64,000 nt of DNA from CAVYPR01 sp963770505 (GTDB lineage Bacteria > Actinomycetota > Acidimicrobiia > Acidimicrobiales > RAAP-2), in contig CAVYPR010000006.1 in NCBI GenBank assembly GCA_963770505.1, positions 496,001 to 560,000 on the forward strand, given 5' to 3'. The stretch's first letter is position 1. Every line of letters starts with the position of its first letter. The notes below the pieces were generated by a model. That model did not search any database and was not told the origin of the DNA. It worked only from the letters and a program-made list of their open reading frames with translations. This document shows, in pieces, positions 18,467 through 26,910 of the stretch. A program made the translations under genes and the position numbers.

Positions 18467-20265
18467 GATGCCGGCGACCGGACCTCGAGTTCCAGGCCCT
18501 CGAAGGTACCGTCCTCGAGCCAGTCCTGGAGGCGCTCGCGGTAGGCGAACCAGTCCCCCATGCCGCGCCCGTAGTTCCCGTTCCGTGGGTTCAGCGCCTC
18601 CGGGTGGCCCTCGTTGTTGATCCGCGACGGCGTGCAGGCGGACATGACCGCACTGCCGTCGACGAACGAGTCGACGATCTTCTTCGTCCACTCCTCCTCG
18701 GCCTCGGTGCCGACGTCGAAGACCCCGACGTCCTGCTCCTCGAGCATGCCGATGGTGCGCCCGACGAACTCGGCCCCGAACACCGCCAGCTGCGTGTAGT
18801 TCACGGTCACCACCGCCTGCTGGCCCGGCGCCGGCATCACGAACATGTTCGGGAAGCCTCGGCTCATCATGCCGAAGAGGCTGGCGGCCCCGTCACCCCA
18901 CTTCTCGGCCAAGGTGACGCCGCCGCGTCCGACGATCTCGTGGTCGGCCCGGCGGTAGAGGGGGGTGAGCTCGGGCTCGAAGCCCGTCCCGTAGATGATG
19001 CAGTCCACCTCGTACTGCTTCCCGCCGACGACCGGGCCCTTGGCGGTGATCCGCTCGATGCCACTGGGGCAACCGACCAGCGTCACGTTCGGGTTGTTGT
19101 AGGCCTGCAGGTACTCGTCGTGGAAGCAGGGCCGCTTGCAGATGTAGCGGTAGTAGGGCTTGAGGATCTCGGCCGTCTCGGGGTCGGCCACCAGCTCCTC
19201 GACCCGGTGCCGGTGCGCCTCCATGATCTTGAAGTCGAATTCCTCGGCGTTGCGCATGTACTCGGCCGGCGTCATGCCCTCCCAGCGCGGCGGGTGCTGG
19301 GCGGGGCCGTAGTCGTGGGTCCAGCCGTCGTCGATCAGGTCGGTGGCGACGGAGCGACCCAGCATCATCGCCTGGAAGTTGTCCATCCGCTCCCGCTGCC
19401 ATCCCGGCGCGAGGCGGTCGGCGAAATCGGGGGGGGTGGGCCGGTTGCCCCTCACGCCGATGGCCGACGGCGTGCGCTGGAAGACGTACACATGTTCCGC
19501 CGACTCCGACAGCGGCGGCAGGCACTGGATGCCGGTCGCCCCGGTGCCGATCAGGGCGACGGACTTGCCCTTGAGCCCGGTGAGCGGCTCGTGCGGGGCC
19601 CCGCCGGTGTACGAGTAGTCCCAGCGAGCCGTGTGGAACGAGCGCCCGGCGAACTCTTCCATCCCCGGGATCGCCGGGAGCTTCAGCAGGTTGAGGATGC
19701 CCACGCCCATCACGTACCAGCGGGCGCGCAGCTCGTCGCCACGGTCGGTGTGCACCCGCCAACGGGACGCGTCCTCGTCCCACTCGGCCCGGGTGACCCC
19801 GGTGTGGAAGAGGGCGTCGTCCACCAGGTCGTAGCGCGCCGCGATGGCCTGGAGGTGGGCCAGGATCTCCTCGCCGTAGGCGTAGCGCCGCTCGGGGATG
19901 TAGCCGAACTCCTCGAGCATCGGCATGTAGATGTAGGACTCGACGTCGCACATCACGCCCGGGTACTGGTTCCAGTACCAGGTGCCGCCGATGCCGCCGG
20001 CCTTGTCGATGATGCGGATCCGCTCGACGCCGGCCTCCCGTAGACGGACGCCGGCCAGGATCCCGGCGATGCCGCCGCCCAGGATCACCACGTCAAGGTC
20101 CTCGTCGACAGGCTCCCGATCGGTGTAGGGAGTGAAGGGGTCGTCGCGGTAGCCGGAGAAGTACCTGTCCTGATGCAGGTCACGGATGTCCGCCCGACCG
20201 GGGACGAGCCGCTTGTCCCGCTCGGCGAGGTACTTGGCGCGGACGGCCTCGGGGTCGAACTTCAT
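18463..20265 (-). CDS. Type I Baeyer-Villiger monooxygenase
   Basis: 600 aa with two Rossmann motifs, GGGIAG near residue 62 for FAD and GTGATG near 238 for NADPH. Between them are the two BVMO fingerprints: GGTWYWNQYPGVMCD near 93 and FAGRSFHTARWD near 208, where D at the last position is an accepted variant. The enzyme inserts oxygen next to a ketone to make an ester or lactone; an N-terminal extension of about 55 residues is typical of steroid and large-ketone BVMOs. It heads the overlapping operon with SDR and amidohydrolase. Confidence 0.92.
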   Translation of the reverse strand: MKFDPEAVRAKYLAERDKRLVPGRADIRDLHQDRYFSGYRDDPFTPYTDREPVDEDLDVVILGGGIAGILAGVRLREAGVERIRIIDKAGGIGGTWYWNQYPGVMCDVESYIYMPMLEEFGYIPERRYAYGEEILAHLQAIAARYDLVDDALFHTGVTRAEWDEDASRWRVHTDRGDELRARWYVMGVGILNLLKLPAIPGMEEFAGRSFHTARWDYSYTGGAPHEPLTGLKGKSVALIGTGATGIQCLPPLSESAEHVYVFQRTPSAIGVRGNRPTPPDFADRLAPGWQRERMDNFQAMMLGRSVATDLIDDGWTHDYGPAQHPPRWEGMTPAEYMRNAEEFDFKIMEAHRHRVEELVADPETAEILKPYYRYICKRPCFHDEYLQAYNNPNVTLVGCPSGIERITAKGPVVGGKQYEVDCIIYGTGFEPELTPLYRRADHEIVGRGGVTLAEKWGDGAASLFGMMSRGFPNMFVMPAPGQQAVVTVNYTQLAVFGAEFVGRTIGMLEEQDVGVFDVGTEAEEEWTKKIVDSFVDGSAVMSACTPSRINNEGHPEALNPRNGNYGRGMGDWFAYRERLQDWLEDGTFEGLELEVRSPAS

Positions 20266-20416
20266 GGCTCTGCGAACTCCCGCCTCGGTCCCTGCATCAG
20301 GGATGGTTGAGCCGCTCGGTGAGGATCGGCACTGTTGATGGGCTTGTTGGTCTCACCGCCGGGAACCGCAGCGACAACCCCTTGGTGAGGTAGGTTGCGC
20401 CTGCGAGCCCCGACGT

Positions 20417-20430
20417 GGGGCGGTTGCCCC
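20417..20430 (-). terminator. Weak terminator hairpin
   Basis: A 5-bp GC stem (GGGGC/GCCCC) with an AACC loop starts 5 bp past the amidohydrolase stop codon. No T-tract follows. The remainder of the 169-bp gap to the BVMO start shows nothing clear. Confidence 0.3.
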
Positions 20431-20434
20431 GATG

Positions 20435-21646
20435 TCAGGCGGCGATCTTTTCGTCGCTCAGGCCGAGGAGGCCGTTGAGGTTGCCACCCATCACCTTGGC
20501 CACGTCGCCCTGGGGCAACCCCGCCAACTCGTCGACGAAGCTGATGGGGTCGGCCATGCCTTCGGGGTGCGGGTAGTCCGAGCCGAACAGCACTCGGTCG
20601 GGGCCGAGGAGCTCGATGAGCGCCAGCGGGTTCTCCTCATGGAACGGGTGGACGTAGATGCACCGCCGGAAGGCATCCACCGGGTTCTCCTCGAAGGCGT
20701 TCGGGGCGTGCTCCCACGCGTACTCCATGTCGTGGAGGAGTCCGCGCACCCAGTTCGACCCGTTCTCCACCGGGGTGAAGCGGATCGTCGGGAACCGGGT
20801 GCACAGGCCGTGGCCGACCAGTGAGGAGACGGTGTCGATGATGGGTCGGCCCTGGTGGCCGACGATGGCCGAGAAGCCCGAGCCGCCCTTGAAGGGGGTC
20901 ATCTCTGCGTCGAGCACGCCCTCCCACTCGTTCGTGTAGCGCTGGTAGCCGCTGTCCGAGGAGTGCATCCCCACCAGGAGGCCGGCCTCGGCCACCTTGG
21001 ACCAGAAGGGGTCGAACTCGGGAAGGGCGGGCGAGCGCGGGCCGGCCCAGCCCCAAGCCGGGGCGGGACGGATCAGGATGATGCGCGCGCCCCGCTCCAC
21101 CACGTAGTCGAGCTCCTTGATGGCCTCGTCACAGATGCCCATGTGGATGACCGGCGTTGGGAACATCCGGTCCTCGTAGTTGAACGTCCAGTGCTCGAGC
21201 ATCCACTGGTTGAGGGCATGGACGATGGCGTGGACGGCGGGGGGGTCGTCGTGGATCCGCTCCTCGAGGAGGCTGGCCAGCGTGGGCCACATGACGGCCC
21301 GGTCGATGCCGAGCTCGTTCATGAGCTTGAGCCTCGGCTCGGGCGCACTGAAGGCGGGCAGGGCCTTCATCCCCTTGCCCATGATCTCCCGGCGGGACTT
21401 CCCATCGGGGTTCCCCACCTTGAAGTACTCCTCCTGGGCCCCGGGGGCGGCCACGACCTCGAAGGTGGGATTCGGGATGTAGTCGCTGATCCGGTTGCGG
21501 ACGGCGATCTTGGTCCGGCCGTTCACCTGCACGTACTTGATGAGCCCCTCGTACTCCTTGGGCAGGTACTTGGTGAACGCCTCCGGCGTCTCGTACATGT
21601 GGTTGTCGGCGTCGAACACCGGAAAGCTGAGCTTGCGCGATGGCAT
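20435..21646 (-). CDS. Amidohydrolase-2 family protein
   Basis: 403 aa. The N-terminus is FPVFDADNHMYE, the D-x-D-x-H variant of the first metal motif seen in a large actinobacterial subfamily; late FGSDYPHPEGMAD carries the catalytic Asp and His. It is longer than and distinct from the amidohydrolase at 15.9 kb. Start ATG with AGGAGGAG upstream. It may be the last gene of a unit with the isomerase-like gene upstream. Likely metal-dependent hydrolase or decarboxylase; substrate unknown. Confidence 0.88.
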   Translation of the reverse strand: MPSRKLSFPVFDADNHMYETPEAFTKYLPKEYEGLIKYVQVNGRTKIAVRNRISDYIPNPTFEVVAAPGAQEEYFKVGNPDGKSRREIMGKGMKALPAFSAPEPRLKLMNELGIDRAVMWPTLASLLEERIHDDPPAVHAIVHALNQWMLEHWTFNYEDRMFPTPVIHMGICDEAIKELDYVVERGARIILIRPAPAWGWAGPRSPALPEFDPFWSKVAEAGLLVGMHSSDSGYQRYTNEWEGVLDAEMTPFKGGSGFSAIVGHQGRPIIDTVSSLVGHGLCTRFPTIRFTPVENGSNWVRGLLHDMEYAWEHAPNAFEENPVDAFRRCIYVHPFHEENPLALIELLGPDRVLFGSDYPHPEGMADPISFVDELAGLPQGDVAKVMGGNLNGLLGLSDEKIAA

Positions 21647-21680
21647 GGATGCGCTCCTCCTCGTTCTCTATCTGCACCCG

Positions 21681-21689
21681 ATTTTATCA
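21681..21689 (-). promoter_or_regulatory. Extended -10 promoter for the amidohydrolase
   Basis: TGATAAAAT on the minus strand fits an extended -10 box (TGn before TAAAAT) and is conspicuously AT-rich. It lies 34-42 bp before the amidohydrolase ATG. An 8-bp palindrome CCGATCGG a few bases upstream (21697-21704) may be an operator. No good -35 box was seen. Confidence 0.45.
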
Positions 21690-21736
21690 GAACCCCCCGA
21701 TCGGTCCCCTAGGGTCCTTTGTCACATCGACCCTGC

Positions 21737-22390
21737 TCAGGGAGCAAGGATCGGCCGGACCCGCGCCGCCAGGGCCACGCAGTGGCCGACGGGGTCCTCC
21801 AAGGCCAGGCCGAGGTCGGGCAGATCGAAGTACTCCACGCTCAAGAGACCGTCGTAGCCGAGGCGGTCCAGACCGGCGAGGAACGACGTGAAATCGACGT
21901 CCCCGGTCTCGTCGGGGTGCAGTTGGGGGGCGCCGGGCCTGGCCTGGCGCAATTGGACGTGGCCGGCCAGATCGGCCACCTCCAGAGGGTCGTACCCGCA
22001 GACCACGGCCCAGCCGGTATCGAGGGTGATGCGCAGTCCCGGGACCTCGTTGCACATGGCCCGCACGGCGTCGGCCGAGTCCAGAAGTGACGACGGGCCT
22101 GGCTCCACCCTAATCCCAGGCTCCTGGGACAAGAAGGCCACGCCCTCCTCCCACGAGCACCGCCGGGGCGGGCGGACCGTGCAGCCGGTGAGCGGGACCG
22201 AGCCGATGCGGTCGCCGACGGGCAGTGCCAGCGGGCCGATCTCGGACCCGGCGAACCGATCGAGCCCCACGTCGAGGTGGTCGAAGCCCAGCGCGGCAGC
22301 CCGCCGGGCCGCCTCGTCATAGGGGCAGGCGGCCCCGAAGGCGATGCTCACGACCCCAAGGCCCCTACCTGAGCCGGCCGCCGCGGTCAT
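21737..22390 (-). CDS. Sugar phosphate isomerase/epimerase-like protein
   Basis: 217 aa, shorter than the usual 250-300 of xylose-isomerase-like TIM barrels. Recognisable parts are AALGFDHLDVGLDRF, LRITLDTGWAVVCG, GHVQLRQARPG, and the terminal YDGLLSVEYFDLPD. The expected metal ligands Glu, Asp, His and Glu are partly visible (D in LDTG, E in SVEY). The role in the catabolic island is unclear. Start ATG at 22390; no strong ribosome-binding site. Confidence 0.75.
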   Translation of the reverse strand: MTAAAGSGRGLGVVSIAFGAACPYDEAARRAAALGFDHLDVGLDRFAGSEIGPLALPVGDRIGSVPLTGCTVRPPRRCSWEEGVAFLSQEPGIRVEPGPSSLLDSADAVRAMCNEVPGLRITLDTGWAVVCGYDPLEVADLAGHVQLRQARPGAPQLHPDETGDVDFTSFLAGLDRLGYDGLLSVEYFDLPDLGLALEDPVGHCVALAARVRPILAP

Positions 22391-22639
22391 CGGGCGCCAG
22401 ATGCACCGAGGTCGGCCGGGACCGTCGGCTCGTCGACGACGCGGCGCCGGATCTCACAGGTCATCGGGACTAGCGGCATCTTCCACATCTTTCACTCCGC
22501 GGCCTCGAAACGTCGAGAGGAGCCAGCGTCGGGCGACTTCGCCCGCCGCACCTGCTTGGTGCGGACGCGGTCGGTCGGCACACGGGAATCTCGAACCGGA
22601 TGCTGCGGGCGAGCCGTGCCCGGAGTCGGGCCGCGGGGA
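22391..22639. other. Intergenic stretch with two hairpins
   Basis: 249 bp between the L,D-transpeptidase stop and the isomerase-like start, both on the minus strand. It contains a 7-bp stem with 5-nt loop (CCGCACC/GGTGCGG, 22546-22564) and a smaller hairpin at 22530-22543, which together may end the argS-ldt transcript. No gene or tRNA was found. Confidence 0.4.
22546..22564 (-). terminator. Possible terminator after the L,D-transpeptidase
   Basis: Perfect 7-bp stem CCGCACC/GGTGCGG with loop AAGCA (minus strand), about 75 nt past the stop codon. It is not followed by a T-tract, so the assignment is tentative. Confidence 0.35.
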
Positions 22640-23971
22640 TCAGCCCGGCGGTGTGGCGGGTGCCGGGGCGGGCGCCGTGGTGGTGGTGCTCGGTGTGGGC
22701 GTCGGCGGAGCGGCGGTGGTCGTGGTCGTCGTCGCCGGTGGGGCCGTCGTCGTCGTGGTAGGCGTCTTGGGCGGTGTGTTGGGCAGACCCACGACCGTGA
22801 CCAGGGTGCCGATCGGCGTGTACGGCCACACCATGGCGGCGTCGGTGATCGGCATCTCGACGCAGCCGTTGCTCTGGGGGTAGCCGTAGTGTGACCGCAC
22901 GAACCCGTGGAGGGCGTCCCCCCCGTTGAAGTAGCTGGCCCAGGGCACTGTGGGGTCGTTGTAGGTCGAGCCTGTGATGTTGGTGCCCTTCATGTCTGAG
23001 GCCTTCACGTGCTCGAAGACCGGGTACGTGCCGTCAAGGGTTGTCGCCCCCGGCGCTCCCGTGTTGACCAGGACGCCGCCAAACTTGACGGCGCCGTTGA
23101 CATAGAGGGTGAGCGACTCGGGCAGTGTCTTGGTGACGAACACGTAGTCATACGGTGTGGCGTCACCCTTGGCCGAGGCCACGTCGGCCAGGAGGGCCTT
23201 CCACACCTCGGGCCCGGCAACGCCGTCCACGGTGAGGCCGTTCTGCCGTTCGAACGACATGACGGCGCCCTTTGTGACCACGTTGGGCGAGCCTGTGAGC
23301 CACAGTGACGTGAGCGATGTGGGCATGTTCCACCGCCACGTCAGCGACCCCGGCTGCGGCTCGGCCGTATCGTTAGCCGCGGGCGCGGGCGTGGGCGGGA
23401 CGTAGGCGAGCGGCAGGTAGCCCAGCTGGGCCAGTAGCTCCTGGAGCCGGTGGGTGCTCCCGTCGGCCACGGAGAACGTCGCCGCCACGTTCCGGGCCAG
23501 GTACTGGCCGGACTGGGCGCGCATGCCAGAGCGGCCGCCCGGAACGGTCAGCGTTTCGGTCGACCCGGGCACCAACGGCGCCGAGGCTTCGAAGACGAGC
23601 GTGGCCGAGCCGGCTCGGTTCCAATGGCCGGCGACCGGCGGGTTGAGGGTCGGGTGGGAGCTCCTGGTGGCCAGGGGAGACGAGAAGCGCACGCTCAACG
23701 TGGCGTTGCTGGCCACCCCGGCCGAGCCGGTCTGCGGGGTGGTGGAGACCACGGTGAACCGCCCCGAGCCGGTGCCACCGGACGGTGGCGCTGCTGCGCC
23801 GTGGCCCCCGGACGCCCCTGCCTTGGCGCCGTCCCCCGCCCCTCCCGCCATGCCCTTTGTGTGCAGGGCCACGGTGAGTCCGGCCGCGGCCGCGCCCACC
23901 ACCACGACGGCGGCCAGGATGACCGGCCAGCGGCGGCGGCGGAGACGGCTGTGGGCGGCGAGCGCCTGCAT
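22640..23971 (-). CDS. Membrane-anchored L,D-transpeptidase (YkuD)
   Basis: 443 aa. N-terminal transmembrane anchor (about 17-37), an Ig-like domain (about 70-165), a peptidoglycan-binding-like segment around residue 237 (MSFERQNGLTVDGVAG), and a YkuD domain with catalytic His and Cys in HGFVRSHYGYPQSNGCVEM near 355-373. It ends in a 55-residue Pro/Thr/Ala-rich tail, unusual in this position. The enzyme would form 3-3 crosslinks in peptidoglycan outside the membrane. The start overlaps the argS stop (TGATG), so expression is tied to argS. Confidence 0.9.
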   Translation of the reverse strand: MQALAAHSRLRRRRWPVILAAVVVVGAAAAGLTVALHTKGMAGGAGDGAKAGASGGHGAAAPPSGGTGSGRFTVVSTTPQTGSAGVASNATLSVRFSSPLATRSSHPTLNPPVAGHWNRAGSATLVFEASAPLVPGSTETLTVPGGRSGMRAQSGQYLARNVAATFSVADGSTHRLQELLAQLGYLPLAYVPPTPAPAANDTAEPQPGSLTWRWNMPTSLTSLWLTGSPNVVTKGAVMSFERQNGLTVDGVAGPEVWKALLADVASAKGDATPYDYVFVTKTLPESLTLYVNGAVKFGGVLVNTGAPGATTLDGTYPVFEHVKASDMKGTNITGSTYNDPTVPWASYFNGGDALHGFVRSHYGYPQSNGCVEMPITDAAMVWPYTPIGTLVTVVGLPNTPPKTPTTTTTAPPATTTTTTAAPPTPTPSTTTTAPAPAPATPPG

Positions 23972-25695
23972 CACATCCGCTCCGGGGCATCCATGCCGAG
24001 CAGTCCTAGTCCCGATGAAAGCACCCGGGCGCTCGCCGACGAGAGGAGGAGCCGGCTCCGGCGGGTCTCCTCGTCGTCCGCCTTCAGCACGGGGCAGTTC
24101 TCGTAGAAGGTCGTAAACGCCGAGGCCAGACCGTAGAGATAGGAACAGAGCTTGGACGGGGCGCTCGACTCGGCCGCCGCGGCGACCGCCTCCCCGAAGC
24201 CGAGAACCTGCAGGGCGAGGGCTCGTTCGTGGGGACTGGTCAGGGTGGGCGGCACGGTCGCCTCAGGCTCGGCCACCTCGCCCCGGCGGAAGATCGAGCG
24301 GATACGGGCGTGCGCGTATTGCAGGTAGGGACCGGTGTTGCCCTCGAACGCCAGCATGCGGTCCCAGTCGAACACGTAGTCGCGGCTGCGGTCGTTGGAG
24401 AGGTCGGCGTACTTCACGGCCCCGATTCCCAGGGCCATCGCCACACGGTCGCGCTCGGGCCCGCTCATGCCGGCCTCCCGGTCTGCCATGGCGGACGACG
24501 CCCGGGCCACGGCCTCGTCCAGCAGCTCGACCAGCTTGACGGAGTCGCCGGAGCGGGTCTTGAACATCTTTCGGTCGGCTCCCAGCACGCTGCCGAAGGA
24601 GACGTGCTCGGCCTTGGTCCCCTCGGGGAGCCAGCCCGCCATCTGCGCCACGGCGAAGCACATCTGGAGGTGCTGGGCCTGGGGTGCTCCCACCACGTAG
24701 AGGATACGGGTGGCCCCGATCCGGTCGACCCGATCCCGAATGGATGCCAGGTCGGTGGCCGCATAGCCATAACCGCCATCGGACTTCTGGACGATGAGGG
24801 GCAGCGGATCCCCCTCGCGATTGGTGAAGCCGGGCGGGAAGACGCACAGGGCCCCCTCGTCCTCGACCAGCAGGTCGAGTGCCCGGAGGTCGGCCACCAC
24901 CTCGGGCAGCATGGGGTTGTAGAAGCTCTCGCCCACGATGTCGTCGTCGGTGAGCAGGACCCCGAGCTTGGCGTAGACGTCGTCGAAGTAACGGACGCTC
25001 TCGGCCACCAGGAGGCGCCAGAGTCGCAGGGTCTCCGGATCGCCCGACTGGAGGAGCACGACCCGCTGTCGGCTCCGGTCCCGGAACTCCTCGTCAGCGT
25101 CGAAGGAGGCCCGTGCCCGCTGGTAGAACCAGCCCAGGTCGCCGACGGAGAGCTCGTGGGCCCCTTCCTGCTCCCCCACATCGACCAGGTGCTCGATGAG
25201 CATGCCGAACGGGGTCCCCCAGTCCCCGATGTGGTTCTCGCGGTGCACGGTGTTGCCCAGGTGACCGAGGATCCGGCAGATGGCATCACCGATGATCGTC
25301 GACCTGAGGTTGCCGACGTGCATCTCCTTGGCCACGTTGGGCGCCGAGTAGTCGACCACGATCGTCTCGAGCCTGGTCTCCTGCTCCACCCCGAGGCGGG
25401 GATCGGCGGCGACAGCGGTCAGCTGACCAGCGATGAATTCCGCGGAGAGCGTGAGGTTGACGAAGCCCGGGCCGCTCGTCTCCACCTTGTCACAGACGTC
25501 CGAGAGCTGCGCCGCCGTCACGACCGCCGCCGCGACCTCCCGCGGATCGAGGCCCAGCCGCTTGGCCAGGGGGAGCGCCCCATTGGCCTGGAAGTCGGCG
25601 CGATCGGAGGCCCGCAGCACCGGATCCGCGCCCGGCTCGATGGTGTCGAAGGCTGCCTGCAGGCGCTCGGCGAGAAGTGACCGGGCGTCGGGCAT
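23971..25695 (-). CDS. argS: Arginyl-tRNA synthetase
   Basis: 574 aa, normal length for class Ia ArgRS. The N-terminal Add1-like domain is followed by the HIGH-box variant APNVAKEMHVGNLRST near residue 124, KMSK-equivalent KMFKTRSGD near 376, and the C-terminal anticodon-binding all-alpha domain with LQYAHARIRSIFR. The protein charges tRNA-Arg in the cytoplasm. There is no Shine-Dalgarno; TACAAT ends 5 nt before the ATG, so the mRNA may be leaderless. The downstream L,D-transpeptidase gene overlaps its stop. Confidence 0.97.
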   Translation of the reverse strand: MPDARSLLAERLQAAFDTIEPGADPVLRASDRADFQANGALPLAKRLGLDPREVAAAVVTAAQLSDVCDKVETSGPGFVNLTLSAEFIAGQLTAVAADPRLGVEQETRLETIVVDYSAPNVAKEMHVGNLRSTIIGDAICRILGHLGNTVHRENHIGDWGTPFGMLIEHLVDVGEQEGAHELSVGDLGWFYQRARASFDADEEFRDRSRQRVVLLQSGDPETLRLWRLLVAESVRYFDDVYAKLGVLLTDDDIVGESFYNPMLPEVVADLRALDLLVEDEGALCVFPPGFTNREGDPLPLIVQKSDGGYGYAATDLASIRDRVDRIGATRILYVVGAPQAQHLQMCFAVAQMAGWLPEGTKAEHVSFGSVLGADRKMFKTRSGDSVKLVELLDEAVARASSAMADREAGMSGPERDRVAMALGIGAVKYADLSNDRSRDYVFDWDRMLAFEGNTGPYLQYAHARIRSIFRRGEVAEPEATVPPTLTSPHERALALQVLGFGEAVAAAAESSAPSKLCSYLYGLASAFTTFYENCPVLKADDEETRRSRLLLSSASARVLSSGLGLLGMDAPERM

Positions 25696-25700
25696 GTTCC

Positions 25701-25706
25701 ATTGTA
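25701..25706 (-). promoter_or_regulatory. -10 box giving a leaderless argS mRNA
   Basis: TACAAT on the minus strand, followed by GGAAC and then the argS ATG. A -10 box at this distance places the transcription start at or within a base or two of the initiation codon. No convincing -35 box was found at 16-18 bp. Confidence 0.45.
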
Positions 25707-25971
25707 GAGAGGCGGGACCCCCTCAGAGTCGTCGTCCCGGGACCGATTCGGGGTTCCCGCAGATAGATCCGGGACCACGGCCGGGCCGCTCCACCGGTGA
25801 CCGCACGGTGGCGCGACCCTCCCCCGCCCCCCACGGGGCACCGGACCGGAGCCTCCGGGAGCTGCTGGGCGGCTCCCCTGACCGCTGAGGGCTGGGGGTC
25901 TGGGGGCCGCCTCCCGGCCTCCAGGCGGGTCGGGGTCCGCCCTGCACCGGGCCCTACCACTGACCCGGCGG
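25707..25971. other. Intergenic stretch, no gene seen
   Basis: About 265 bp of GC-rich DNA between the neocarzinostatin-like gene stop and the argS promoter. It holds short GC palindromes (for example CCGCCT/AGGCGG near 25910) but no convincing terminator and no coding signal. Confidence 0.4.
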
Positions 25972-26910
25972 TCATGCCAGGGTCAGGTCCTCCCGGGGCT
26001 GGGGCTCCGCAGCCGGTTCCCCGACTGGGAGCTGGACCTGGCCTTCTTCGGGCGCCGCCGCCCCGTTCTTCCGCCGCCGGATGGCCACCAGGTAGACGAG
26101 CAGCAACAGCAGGAGGAGGCCGAGGAGGAACAGGCCGACCGGCCACTGCGAGGTCCTGGCCGTTGCCGAGGACTCCCGCGGGAAGCCGACCAGCTGCACC
26201 CGCACCGCCACGGTGTAGCTCCCCATCGAGAGGGCGGTAAGGGAGAAGGGCACCTCCAGCTCCCGGCTCTGGCCCGGACGGAGGGACCCGATCGACGGCA
26301 TCTCGATGACGTTGGGGAGGTCCTTCCCGTTGCCCCAACGACCCAGCAGGACCGGGGTGATCGCATGATCCCACGTGTTGCGCAGGCGGAACTCGAGCGT
26401 CCTTGGCGCCCGACCGCCGAAGAAGGAGACGAGGGTCGACCCACCGGCCACCTCGAGGCCGGAGATCCGGACAGTGGGGGCCGACTCCGACGCCGCCGGA
26501 TGCACCGGTCGTGTGGGCGCCCCGACCACTTTGACCGGGATCCTCTCTGTGAATGTGACGTTGGTTCCCGAGACGAGCACCACGCAGGGGCAGGGGGTCG
26601 GTGGAATCACTATGGCGATGCGGGACCACAGGAGGCCCCTGGCTGTCGCCCCCATGGTCGCCGCGGATGTGACGGCGCAGTCGGAGCTTCCAGAGACGGC
26701 GTCGGCGCCGCAGATCGTCGCGTTCACCGACGCGGTGCGTGTCCAGCCGCTTCCCGTGATGACGAGTGTGTGGCCGGGCACGAGGACGTTCGTGCTCAGC
26801 TGGATCCCGGGTTTGGGAGCGGCCTCCCCGGGCGGAACCGACACCAGGCCGAGGAGGATGCCGATCACCGCGCAGGGCAAGGCCCATCGAGCCAGGCGCT
26901 GCTTCGTCAT
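25972..26910 (-). CDS. Membrane-anchored neocarzinostatin-like surface protein
   Basis: 312 aa: a signal peptide (about 1-30), an Ig-like neocarzinostatin-type domain (LVPGHTLVITGSGW, with cysteines in TICGADAVSGSSDC and PCPC), a second beta domain (about 145-255), one transmembrane helix (WPVGLFLLGLLLLLLLVYLV near 263-283) and a basic cytoplasmic tail. Its ATG overlaps the stop of the DUF916 gene (ATGA). Predicted to sit outside the membrane next to the DUF916 protein. No enzymatic motif is seen; probably structural or a binding partner. Confidence 0.75.
   Translation of the reverse strand: MTKQRLARWALPCAVIGILLGLVSVPPGEAAPKPGIQLSTNVLVPGHTLVITGSGWTRTASVNATICGADAVSGSSDCAVTSAATMGATARGLLWSRIAIVIPPTPCPCVVLVSGTNVTFTERIPVKVVGAPTRPVHPAASESAPTVRISGLEVAGGSTLVSFFGGRAPRTLEFRLRNTWDHAITPVLLGRWGNGKDLPNVIEMPSIGSLRPGQSRELEVPFSLTALSMGSYTVAVRVQLVGFPRESSATARTSQWPVGLFLLGLLLLLLLVYLVAIRRRKNGAAAPEEGQVQLPVGEPAAEPQPREDLTLA

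Noticed and set aside
22560..22620. GGTTCGAGATTCCC on the minus strand, resembling a tRNA T-loop
   Set aside because: No matching acceptor, D and anticodon stems could be folded around it.
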